Of a stretch of 7,612 nucleotides of DNA, positions 1 to 7,453 are shown piece after piece. Numbering within the stretch: the stretch's first letter is position 1; each line of letters begins with the position of its first letter. The notes under the pieces were generated by a model that was not told the DNA's origin, did no database searches, and saw nothing but the letters and a program-made list of their open reading frames with translations. Source of the DNA: JBILVQ01 sp044370375 (GTDB lineage: Bacteria > Bacteroidota > Bacteroidia > UBA4408); the NCBI GenBank assembly GCA_044370375.1, contig JBILVQ010000146.1, positions 1 to 7,612 on the forward strand, in the 5' to 3' direction. Both the position numbers and the translations under genes were made by a program.

Positions 1-1
1 T

Positions 2-3000
2 AAAGCCCAAGGAAATTTCTTTGATTTTTATGATGATTTTATTTCCAAGTACCGCCCTGATTCTATTGAATATAAGAATCACATGAAAATGATTTATAGA
101 GATTACCTTTTTCAGGCGCCTCGATTATATCCTCATGGCGATTACTCTATTGCCCATGCAGCCATTATGGATTATGTTGACCAATTTAATACTGGCAATC
201 CTGCATTTCCAACCTGCCCTAATCCTCTTGGTTCGAACCAATGGTTGGAGGTTGGACCAAAGGCTCCAATATTACCTAATGGTTCAGGACAAATCCATAG
301 AATTACTTTTGATCCTTTTTACAACGGAACAACTAACCAAACAGTTTATGCTTCCAGTTCATTTGGTGGTTTATGGAGATCAGAAAATGCAGGACAGAAT
401 TGGTCAAATGTTAATACAGATTTGGGTTTACCTTTTACCTATGCGGCTGATTTAGCCATTGACCCTGAAAACAGTTCCACCTTATTTTTAGCCACCGGTT
501 ATGCAGATGCAGGTAAAATTCAAACGCCAATAACCGCAAGTAATAGTTTAATCAATCCGATTTTTTCATTCGGAGTTTACAGGTCATTGGACTACGGCCA
601 AACCTGGCAGGCGTTCAACCTGGGTCAAATGGCTCCTAGTTTGAATCTATCCTCCATGTATGGAGGAATGACCATTCGTAGAATTCGAGCGGTTAGATTT
701 CCTGATCCGGCCAATCCGGGACAAACGAAATTGAAATTGTTTGCGGCCACCTCCAAGGGATTGTTTGTTTGTAACGATGCTTTAGGGGCTGGAATTTGGT
801 TTAGACAAACATTTTCACCTACTTTAAACGTAGTAGAGGATTTTAGGGGAATAGAATTTATGCCTGGAAATTCCCAGGTTGTTTATCTTTCGGGAAAAGA
901 TATTCTTAAATCCGTAGATGGTGGGGTCAATTGGACAAGCATGACGGGGCCAACAACCGGCTTGGATTGGACTGTTTTGGCAAGCAATAATTTTATACCT
1001 GTAATAATTAATTTGGCCGTAACTCCTGCCGATCCTGATAGAGTTTATGCTTATGTCAATGGCTATAAAAATTTTCCCAATCCATTTAATCTCAGCGAGA
1101 TGTTGCCACAACCTGCTGCAAAAGTATTTTTTTTTAACGGCTTAGTTTGGGCTGAAATTTTCTCCGACCAAAGTGCTTATGACGGAAATATATTTGTTCA
1201 GAATTATTTTACTCCTGTGAACTATTATTCAAATTTTTATCTTCCAATTGCCTGCAATCCATTGGTGCCCGATGAAGTTTATATTGGTCATACTCATCTT
1301 ATAAGAATCTCAAATTTTGATTTAGGAACCATTTCGGTTCATGATTTCGGATATGGTTCCTCCGGTCACCCAGATTTTCATGCCTTGGTTTTTGAACCAA
1401 CAACAACCAATCCTAAATTATTTTTTGGCAATCATGGAGGGGTTTTTGCACATCAGCCCTACGGAAATATTGTCCATAAAAGTGAAGGTTTAAATTTAGC
1501 AGCCATTTGGTCAGGCGATGTTAGCCAAATGAACAAAAATATTTTTTCGGTTGGTTTACAGGACCAAGGTGCTTTGGTGTTGAATAATTCTTCCTCACAA
1601 ATGGCTTTTACACAAGGTGGGGATGGCTATTCTTCCAGTATGCTGGAATTTGGGAATAATCAATCTATTTGGCATGGAAATGGAATGGCTCCCTTCAGAA
1701 GAAAAATTACGCATAATCCCCTATCCGCAGGTCCTGCAGCAAATTCCAATTGGTACAATCCTCCTATGGTTCGTTGGGATGGATCTACTTATCAATCACC
1801 AGCAGATTGCAAATCTTTTCAGGCAAAACAACACCCAAGAACAGGTAAATTTTGGTTTGGCTTCATGGAATTACAAGAGTATGCTGGGTTTAATTGTAAT
1901 TCTACAACAGGATGTTGGACCCAACAATCTGACCTTACAATAACTGAGCATGAAGACTGGGCCCATCAAATTGCAGATTTTCAAATTTCCCCATCTAACC
2001 CCGATGTAATTTATTTGATTACCCAGGGATTAACGGCAATTCCTCCGGGTAACGGACTTACCTTAAGGAGCAGGATTTTCAAAACAATTGGTGGTGGAAT
2101 TAATGGCATATTAAATCAGGCACAAGCTAGTTTTCAGGATATCACTTCAGTTTTGCCACAATGCAGTTACTGCACCCAAAATCAAAATGCCATTATCACA
2201 GGAATTGCAGTATCTGATGTAAATGAAAATAATGTCTGGATAACTTTTTCGGGTTACGATAATAATTTTAAGGTTTATAGGAGTTCCGACGGAGGGGCTA
2301 GCTGGACAAACGCAGACCCACAACAAACCTTGAAAAATTTACCCGTCAATGATATTATTTTTCAACCTGGTTCAAACAACAGAATTATTATTGCCACTGA
2401 TGCTGGAGTTTATTTTACAGAAAACAACGAAACCTGTTGGCGCAAATTGGGTCAAAATTTACCCAATTGCAGGGTATTGGAGTTAAAAATAAACCAATGC
2501 TCAAATAGGCTAACCGCTTTTACCTTTGGACGAGGAATGTGGGAGGTAGAATTACCGGAATTCCAATTGCCTCCAAATTTTATTGAAATTACCCAAAATC
2601 AAACCTGGACCGAGGGCCAAACCTTTGAGGGCAATATCAAAATAAAAAGTGGTGTTGAGGTTACCTTACTTAATGCTGGATTATACATGGGTACAGGAAC
2701 AAAAATTGTGGTTGAAGCGGGAGCCAAACTTACGGTTGATGGTGGAACAATAACCAATAAATGTGGAAAAATGTGGCAAGGCATTGAGCTTTGGGGCGAT
2801 GGAAATCAGCACCAAACAGCCAACCTGCAAGGGGTTATTTATGTATTAAACGGCGGTACCATCGAAAATGCCCATGAAGCTATTTCTGTTTATAACACCG
2901 GTATTTACGGCCAACATGGCGGTATGGTGTTTTGCGATGGAGCAAACTTCATCAACAACCGAAGAAGTGTTTCTTTTCTTTCCTACAACAAATGGAATGT

Positions 3001-5212
3001 GAGCTACTTTAAAAATTGTAAATTTGAAGTAAATGATGATTACATACCCGGTGACCCATTTTTTGCCCATGTAACCATGTGGGATGTAAAGGGAATAGAA
3101 TTTTTGGGTTGTAAGTTCTTTAATTACTCAACCCAAGCAGTGAATGGCGATAATCTATTACGTGGAAGAGGCATTGTTAGCTATGATGCAAATTTTACGG
3201 TGGATGAATATTGCGAACTGCCCCCCAATCAACAGGGTGGCAATTGCATCAATATTTACCCAAGCAGATTTTCGGGTTTTTATACCTGCATTGATGCCTT
3301 AAAATTAATTGATACCAAAAACTATTTTGTTGACCAAAGCAATTTTTCGAATTGTGTTTTTGGAATTCATAGTGCAGCATTTGACGAGGTTACCATAACA
3401 CGAAATAGTTTTGAGGTAGGTGCCGACTTTTTTGATACCAATGTAGAAACTTGTGCAGGTGTGGTTATAGAAACAGGCACAGGTTATAAAATTCAGGAGA
3501 ATTCTTTTATTAAGTATGGAGGTATGTTAGAGCAAAGAACAGTGGGTGTTGGTTTGATTAATACTGTTGTGGAAACGGAGAATAATATCATTTACAAAAA
3601 CAATTTTGAAGATTTATTTGTAGCCAATTTAAGTAATGGGACGAATCAAGGAAATGGAATTCCAGGTACTGAGATATTTGGCGTCAAATACGAATGCAAC
3701 AGCAACAGCAACCGCGAGCCTTTAGGCTCATGGGATTTTGATGTTGAGCCCGACTGGAACAACCAAAGCGGCACCCCACCTCCCGGTACTGGTGTTGCTA
3801 CCAAACAAGGCAGCAGTGGAATGGGGGCAGGGAATACCTTTACGCACCATCCCATTAACGGACAAACCAACTATGAAACCGATTTCAAAGTCTATTTGCC
3901 GGGTATCATTCAAACCTATGAGTATTATTATTGGAATGTAACCCCTGAAACTCCGCAGTTTGTATCTGCAAATGTTTTATTTTTGACACCTTCTGGAATT
4001 GACCAGAATGTATGTGCCTCTAGAATCCGTGAAAATAATGGCGAGGAAAGAAGCTTAGGCCATTTGAGTGAAGAAGAAAAGAACCAAAATGAATTATCTT
4101 TTTTAAATGCTTATCAGGGCAAGGAACAAAGTGAATTATTGCTGGCCCAACTAACCGATGGAGGAAATACACCTGCCTTGAAGAATGAAGTTGAAACAGC
4201 ATCTTCTAACCAAACCTGGGCTTTGCGACAAGATTTATTGGGCAAGGCACCGCATTTGAGCAAAGCCGTGTTAACCGAAGCAGCAGAAAATACGGTTGCT
4301 CTGCCAGAAGCTGTATTGGTAGAAATTTTAGAGGCCAACTCCGATGTTTTAAAAGACCAAGAATTTTTGGATTTTTTGGCACAAAAAAATCAACCCTTGC
4401 CATCATATGTAATTGAAAGTTTAAGAGCAAAAAGTAGCCTGATTACTGCACGTACTTTGTTGAATGAGAGCATACAAATGGAACAAGAGCGCATGCAAAA
4501 GCTGGCCAACGAAATGATCATTCATTATATAAACGATACCTTGGATACCGGTGCTGTAAAATTGCTTGAATGGCTGGCCAACAAAAACACCTTGGAAGCA
4601 GATTTGGCCATAGCAGGCTTATGGTTTAAACAGGGCAAGACGCAAGATGCCTTGAATTTTTTAAATTCTATACCAGCCAACCGGAATTTAAATCAGTCAA
4701 CAGAGGCTTTGTTAAATAGAACTTTAAACAGTTTTCAAATAGCCCAGAATTATCAAATCAACCATTCCTTGAATGCAACAGAAGTAGAACAATTAAGCAA
4801 TATTGCTCAGGCAAAAGGTGATTATCCGGCTACCCTGGCAAAAAACTTATTGAGTTTGCATCAACAGCAACCTTACCCAACTCATTTGGTATTACCCCAA
4901 CAACAAGGCAATGCAAGGAAAGCCAAGGTTTACAAAAACAACCCAATAAGTGTATTGGATGCATTGCAGGTACAACCCAACCCAGCCGACCAGTGGCTAA
5001 CTTTTACGGTAGGAGAGCTAAAGGGATTGAGTGAGAAAAGCATTATTCAGATAAGTAGTGCACAGGGACAAGAAATAAATGAAATCAAATTAGATAGAGG
5101 TAAAGGACAATATTTGTTGGATACCCGAGCTATGTCCAACGGCATCTATTTCTATAAATTGCTGGGAAGCAAGGAACCCATCAGTGGCAAATTTGTAGTG
5201 CAACATGAATAG
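2..5212 (+). CDS. Giant secreted Asp-box propeller / beta-helix protein with T9SS sorting domain (5' end outside window)
   Basis: I do not recognise a named gene. The first in-window Met is at 83, but the frame is open back to position 2 (27 more codons) and no signal peptide follows Met83, so the gene most likely starts upstream. Residues are numbered from Met83. Asp-box-like motifs (S-x-D-x-G-x-x-W) occur at 99-107, 166-175, 276-284 and 733-741, with a degenerate one at 777-786. Between them are propeller-family segments HPDFHALVFEP (429-439), GLQDQG (ending at 496) and QGGDG (511-515). From about 833 to 1310 there are short Gly/Asn/Val-rich strands typical of right-handed parallel beta-helices, ending in a Cys/Asn-rich 'ECNSNSN...AGNTF' module. 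Residues 1327-1592 look alpha-helical, with a TPR-like stretch near 1513-1531. Residues 1623-1709 form a T9SS type A domain (VQPNPA near its start, GIYFYKL and KFVVQ near its end). From family knowledge, such proteins pass through Sec and then T9SS to the surface or medium. The ligand or substrate is unknown; no catalytic site was identified. Confidence 0.93.
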   Translation, partial: KAQGNFFDFYDDFISKYRPDSIEYKNHMKMIYRDYLFQAPRLYPHGDYSIAHAAIMDYVDQFNTGNPAFPTCPNPLGSNQWLEVGPKAPILPNGSGQIHRITFDPFYNGTTNQTVYASSSFGGLWRSENAGQNWSNVNTDLGLPFTYAADLAIDPENSSTLFLATGYADAGKIQTPITASNSLINPIFSFGVYRSLDYGQTWQAFNLGQMAPSLNLSSMYGGMTIRRIRAVRFPDPANPGQTKLKLFAATSKGLFVCNDALGAGIWFRQTFSPTLNVVEDFRGIEFMPGNSQVVYLSGKDILKSVDGGVNWTSMTGPTTGLDWTVLASNNFIPVIINLAVTPADPDRVYAYVNGYKNFPNPFNLSEMLPQPAAKVFFFNGLVWAEIFSDQSAYDGNIFVQNYFTPVNYYSNFYLPIACNPLVPDEVYIGHTHLIRISNFDLGTISVHDFGYGSSGHPDFHALVFEPTTTNPKLFFGNHGGVFAHQPYGNIVHKSEGLNLAAIWSGDVSQMNKNIFSVGLQDQGALVLNNSSSQMAFTQGGDGYSSSMLEFGNNQSIWHGNGMAPFRRKITHNPLSAGPAANSNWYNPPMVRWDGSTYQSPADCKSFQAKQHPRTGKFWFGFMELQEYAGFNCNSTTGCWTQQSDLTITEHEDWAHQIADFQISPSNPDVIYLITQGLTAIPPGNGLTLRSRIFKTIGGGINGILNQAQASFQDITSVLPQCSYCTQNQNAIITGIAVSDVNENNVWITFSGYDNNFKVYRSSDGGASWTNADPQQTLKNLPVNDIIFQPGSNNRIIIATDAGVYFTENNETCWRKLGQNLPNCRVLELKINQCSNRLTAFTFGRGMWEVELPEFQLPPNFIEITQNQTWTEGQTFEGNIKIKSGVEVTLLNAGLYMGTGTKIVVEAGAKLTVDGGTITNKCGKMWQGIELWGDGNQHQTANLQGVIYVLNGGTIENAHEAISVYNTGIYGQHGGMVFCDGANFINNRRSVSFLSYNKWNVSYFKNCKFEVNDDYIPGDPFFAHVTMWDVKGIEFLGCKFFNYSTQAVNGDNLLRGRGIVSYDANFTVDEYCELPPNQQGGNCINIYPSRFSGFYTCIDALKLIDTKNYFVDQSNFSNCVFGIHSAAFDEVTITRNSFEVGADFFDTNVETCAGVVIETGTGYKIQENSFIKYGGMLEQRTVGVGLINTVVETENNIIYKNNFEDLFVANLSNGTNQGNGIPGTEIFGVKYECNSNSNREPLGSWDFDVEPDWNNQSGTPPPGTGVATKQGSSGMGAGNTFTHHPINGQTNYETDFKVYLPGIIQTYEYYYWNVTPETPQFVSANVLFLTPSGIDQNVCASRIRENNGEERSLGHLSEEEKNQNELSFLNAYQGKEQSELLLAQLTDGGNTPALKNEVETASSNQTWALRQDLLGKAPHLSKAVLTEAAENTVALPEAVLVEILEANSDVLKDQEFLDFLAQKNQPLPSYVIESLRAKSSLITARTLLNESIQMEQERMQKLANEMIIHYINDTLDTGAVKLLEWLANKNTLEADLAIAGLWFKQGKTQDALNFLNSIPANRNLNQSTEALLNRTLNSFQIAQNYQINHSLNATEVEQLSNIAQAKGDYPATLAKNLLSLHQQQPYPTHLVLPQQQGNARKAKVYKNNPISVLDALQVQPNPADQWLTFTVGELKGLSEKSIIQISSAQGQEINEIKLDRGKGQYLLDTRAMSNGIYFYKLLGSKEPISGKFVVQHE

Positions 5213-6806
5213 ATTTTATTTATTAATGAATAGAACAACAGCAGTAATTCTCTTACTGCTGTTGTCTTATTTTGTATATCCACAAGGTGGATGGATGCGA
5301 AAGTATGATTTGGGAATGCCAGGTACCGTAATTACAAGTATCCTTCCCGATTCAAATTGCTATTGGATAACGGCGGTTTCTGCAGACACAGTGCAGCTAC
5401 CATTGGTTGTTGTAGGAACTTTTTTCGCAAAGTTGGATACCAATGGTAATGTAATTTCAAAAGTATTCATTTCTAAGCAAGATACGTCTATAGAAAGCTG
5501 GAATAAAGGGTTAAGAAAAACAAATAATGATAGTCTGGAAGTATTTGTTGTTACGAGAATTTTTGCAAACAATGTTTATACAGGTGGGAAATTATCATAT
5601 AATATGAATAGCAGCGAAATCCATTACAAATTACTGCCTGTAGATACCGGACTAACATTTTCCTTCCCCAAGGATTATATTCAAAAAGGTGATAGATATT
5701 ATGTTCATTCAAATACAATGATAGACGATACGTTTGCTGCGGGCTTCTCATTAATCCGAACCAGGTATTTGACCTATGATTTAGGCTTTAATGAATTGAG
5801 CAGGGTTGAGTTCAGAGGGCAATATGATTCCTTGGCCAGAAACGAATTATGCAACATCGTTCTGTCAGATGATTCCACCATACTTTTAGGCTACAATACA
5901 TTCCGAATTCAAAACAATCCAGCCCTAGCCAAAACAATTCTAAAAAAAGTAGATTTACAAGGCAATGTGTTATGGTCCTATGAATCTCCGGTTAGTGCCA
6001 AGGAAGGGGTAATTGCCCACCTTCACCAAAACAACGATAAAAGCATTGTGTATGCGGTAAATGCTTTTGTGGATGTGCCTAGTCCTGGTGGAATGTCCTA
6101 TATTTTTCGTGCAAAGGTTGTAAAAATAGATACCTTAGGGAACAGATTGTGGGAAAGGGATTGGGGGCCTGCTTTGGGTGCGGATTATCCGTTTCAATGT
6201 ATGCTTGTTAATGAGGATGAAAGTATAATTGCCTGCGGTGTAGGTTATGATTACAATTTCACAGATACGTTACAAAATGGAGAGCAAGGATACATTACAA
6301 AGACAAGTAACGCTGGTGATAGTTTGTGGTCAAGACATTACGTCATACGCAATCAACAATACCACTGGCACAACTTCATGGACATAGAAGCCACCAATGA
6401 TGGAGGCTATATTTTATGCGGCCGCAGCGCCATCGATGGTCCGGTTTTTCCCGATGAGCAATTTACGGCCATGGCCTGGGTGGTAAAAACAGACTCCATG
6501 GGTTGTGTGGTGCCGGGTTGTCACTTGGTGGGGGTTGAAGAAAAAACAAAACAGCGTCCTAAAGTCATGGTTTATCCCAACCCCGCCCATGATTATTTGG
6601 CGGTGTTTGTTCCTGCTTCCACGTCAAACCAAGCCCTGCAAATCCAGCTCATCAACCTAGAAGGCAAAGTTGTTTTGGAAGACCAATTCACCCAAAGCGA
6701 TGCCACTTATTTGTTGGAGCTAAAGAACATTAGTGCAGGCCTCTATGTGCTCAAAGTATTGCAAAATGGTGAGGTGCTACAGGCGGAGAAGGTGGTGGTG
6801 GAATAG
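5205..6806 (+). CDS. Secreted propeller-like protein with T9SS type A sorting domain
   Basis: A 533-residue product if translated from ATG 5205, which overlaps the end of the preceding gene by 8 bases; 526 residues from ATG 5226, which lies 13 bases past that stop. The second start gives the neater signal peptide: MNRTT followed by the hydrophobic run AVILLLLLSYFVY, then PQGG. No classical A-x-A cleavage site is seen. The body repeats a strand of the form K-x-D-x-x-G-N-x-L-W: at 76-82 (KLDTNGN), 248-257, 307-316, 366-375 (KTSNAGDSLW) and 428-434 (KTDSMGC), often preceded by 'GGYILCG'-like strands. This resembles the propeller-like secreted proteins common in Bacteroidota. Residues 454-533 are a T9SS type A domain beginning VMVYPNPAHDYL and ending with 'SAGLYVLKV' and EKVVVE. 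It is probably co-transcribed with the upstream gene, since no TTG/TAnnTTTG-type promoter was found between them. Its function beyond being exported is unknown. Confidence 0.93.
   Translation: MNRFYLLMNRTTAVILLLLLSYFVYPQGGWMRKYDLGMPGTVITSILPDSNCYWITAVSADTVQLPLVVVGTFFAKLDTNGNVISKVFISKQDTSIESWNKGLRKTNNDSLEVFVVTRIFANNVYTGGKLSYNMNSSEIHYKLLPVDTGLTFSFPKDYIQKGDRYYVHSNTMIDDTFAAGFSLIRTRYLTYDLGFNELSRVEFRGQYDSLARNELCNIVLSDDSTILLGYNTFRIQNNPALAKTILKKVDLQGNVLWSYESPVSAKEGVIAHLHQNNDKSIVYAVNAFVDVPSPGGMSYIFRAKVVKIDTLGNRLWERDWGPALGADYPFQCMLVNEDESIIACGVGYDYNFTDTLQNGEQGYITKTSNAGDSLWSRHYVIRNQQYHWHNFMDIEATNDGGYILCGRSAIDGPVFPDEQFTAMAWVVKTDSMGCVVPGCHLVGVEEKTKQRPKVMVYPNPAHDYLAVFVPASTSNQALQIQLINLEGKVVLEDQFTQSDATYLLELKNISAGLYVLKVLQNGEVLQAEKVVVE
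5235..5265 (+). repeat. Perfect 13-bp inverted repeat in signal-peptide codons
   Basis: The left arm acaacagcagtaa (5235-5247) and the right arm ttactgctgttgt (5253-5265) are exact reverse complements separated by the 5-base loop ttctc. In RNA this is a 13-bp hairpin starting 7 bases after the alternative start codon 5226-5228 and 23 bases after the upstream stop. It is followed by a T-rich but interrupted stretch (cttattttgt). It could affect translation of the second gene or cause partial termination after the first. It could also be a by-product of Thr-Ala and Leu codon choice. The symmetry is seen directly; the role is inferred. Confidence 0.6.
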
Positions 6807-6870
6807 TGGGAAAGTTAAGAGACAAAATATCAATTCTGAATTTGTAGATTTGTTCTAAAGGTTGTAATAA

Positions 6871-6970
6871 TTGCTAAATTATAAGTGATTGACACACCCC
6901 TAACCCCTCTCGAGAGGGGAAATTGGGGATGGCTAAGGCCTTGGAAAAAACATTTTTTTTTGCTTTGGAA
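6871..6970. repeat. Palindromic repeat, copy 1
   Basis: The 16-bp perfect palindrome cccctctcgagagggg lies at 6904-6919 and can fold as a 6-bp stem with a TCGA loop. Outer arms cccc (6897-6900) and gggg (6925-6928) can pair around it, with aa/tt pairs inside and small bulges. The tail has A6 (6945-6950) and T9 (6953-6961) separated by two bases. Confidence 0.88.
6897..6928 (+). terminator. Possible transcription terminator or 3' stabilising hairpin
   Basis: This is the first strong hairpin after the second gene's stop, 90 bases downstream. It has a GC-rich inner 6-bp stem (ccccTC/GAgggg, loop TCGA) and an outer C4/G4 stem. A canonical adjacent U-run is lacking, because the T9 tract begins 33 bases after the inner stem. 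No other terminator was seen for this transcription unit. A terminator or 3' end role is inferred from position and stability only. Confidence 0.3.
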
Positions 6971-7071
6971 TTGCTAAATTATAAGTGATTGACACACCCC
7001 TAAGCCCTCTCGAGAGGGGAAATTGGGGGTGGCTAACGCTTTGAAAAAAAACACTTTTTTTTGCTTAGGAG
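6971..7071. repeat. Palindromic repeat, copy 2
   Basis: Same layout as copy 1, but the outermost base of the palindrome is G at 7004 instead of C, which leaves 14 perfect bases (7005-7018). The G-rich arm is one base longer (ggggg). The tail has A8 (7044-7051), cac and T8 (7055-7062), so the A/T arms persist although their lengths changed. Confidence 0.88.
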
Positions 7072-7162
7072 TTGTTAAATATTAAGTGATTGACACACCC
7101 CTAACCCCTCTCGAGAGGGGAAATTGGGGATGGCAACCGCTTTTACAAACACATTTTTCATT
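7072..7162. repeat. Palindromic repeat, copy 3 (diverged tail)
   Basis: The 51-base core from aagtgattgac through ggatggc is identical to copy 1, with the full 16-bp palindrome at 7105-7120. The leader differs (ttgttaaata) and the tail is degraded: the long A- and T-runs are reduced to a short aaa and ttttt around 7147-7158. The right boundary is uncertain. Confidence 0.82.
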
Positions 7163-7291
7163 AACACAGATTGAAAGAGATGAATCGTTAATGCAGGCCG
7201 TCTCTAAGATTAATGGCGTGTTAGAAACAAGTCAATAGGTAACCTCATTGGAGCGGAATTTCTCCAGTCAAATTTTTGGGTGGTTTTTATA

Positions 7292-7304
7292 GCTCCGTAA
7301 GAGC
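7292..7304. repeat. Hairpin repeat unit 1 (degraded)
   Basis: gctccgtaagagc: 4-bp stem gctc/gagc with loop cgtaa. Compared with the consensus, one stem pair is lost by a G-to-A change. Confidence 0.7.
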
Positions 7305-7340
7305 AACATATACATAACAAAGCCCAAGCCTTACAGATAA

Positions 7341-7354
7341 GTTCCGTTAGGAGA
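7341..7354. repeat. Hairpin repeat unit 2 (degraded)
   Basis: gttccgttaggaga: pairs tcc/gga plus one G-U pair around loop gtta. The outermost pair is lost. Confidence 0.65.
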
Positions 7355-7390
7355 AGCATAACCTTAACACACCCAGTCCATCGCATACCA

Positions 7391-7404
7391 GCTCCTTTAG
7401 GAGC
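7391..7404. repeat. Hairpin repeat unit 3 (perfect)
   Basis: gctcctttaggagc: stem gctcc/ggagc with loop ttta, extendable by one T-A pair. Identical to unit 4. Confidence 0.8.
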
Positions 7405-7439
7405 GGTATCTTCATAACAAAGCCTAAGCGTTACGATTA

Positions 7440-7453
7440 GCTCCTTTAGGAGC
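7440..7453. repeat. Hairpin repeat unit 4 (perfect)
   Basis: Identical 14-base sequence to unit 3. The following spacer (gttataaagtaaaatac) no longer resembles the others, so the array seems to end here. Confidence 0.8.

Larger units (their letters stand above)
6869..7162. repeat. Tandem array of three ~100-bp palindromic repeats
   Basis: Three head-to-tail copies begin at ttg(c/t)taaat at 6871, 6971 and 7072, giving periods of 100 and 101 bases. Each carries a short AT-rich leader (aagtgattgacaca), a CTCGAG-centred palindrome, a G-rich arm (ttgggg) and a tail with an A-run and a T-run. In copies 1 and 2 the first 65 bases differ at two positions. From Bacteroidota genomes I know intergenic repeats with a 'cccctaacccctct...agagggg' core, so the core is probably a member of that widespread family. 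No transposase or terminal target duplication is visible, so this is an array of intergenic repeats rather than a recognisable insertion sequence. Confidence 0.9.

Noticed and set aside
824..1111. Reverse-strand open frame of 95 codons
   Set aside because: It lies entirely inside the large forward gene, whose domain motifs are clear on both sides; no recognisable protein features.
2445..2468. 8-bp inverted repeat aattgggt/acccaatt in coding sequence
   Set aside because: About one such stem is expected by chance in a window of this size, and its position within the coding region suggests no role.
3646..3941. Several overlapping open frames on both strands in one segment
   Set aside because: The segment is locally richer in G+C, with Asn/Ser/Gly/Pro codons, which removes stops in other frames. 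The forward frame matches the beta-helix end module.
4020..4430. Three reverse-strand open frames of 60-74 codons
   Set aside because: Shadows of the helical coding region; they overlap each other and have no recognisable content.
6871..7162. Insertion sequence or MITE ends
   Set aside because: No transposase frame, no long terminal inverted repeats around the units and no target duplications could be identified.
6871..7453. CRISPR array
   Set aside because: The repeats are palindromic units of about 100 or 49 bases with related rather than unique spacers, and no cas genes are present.
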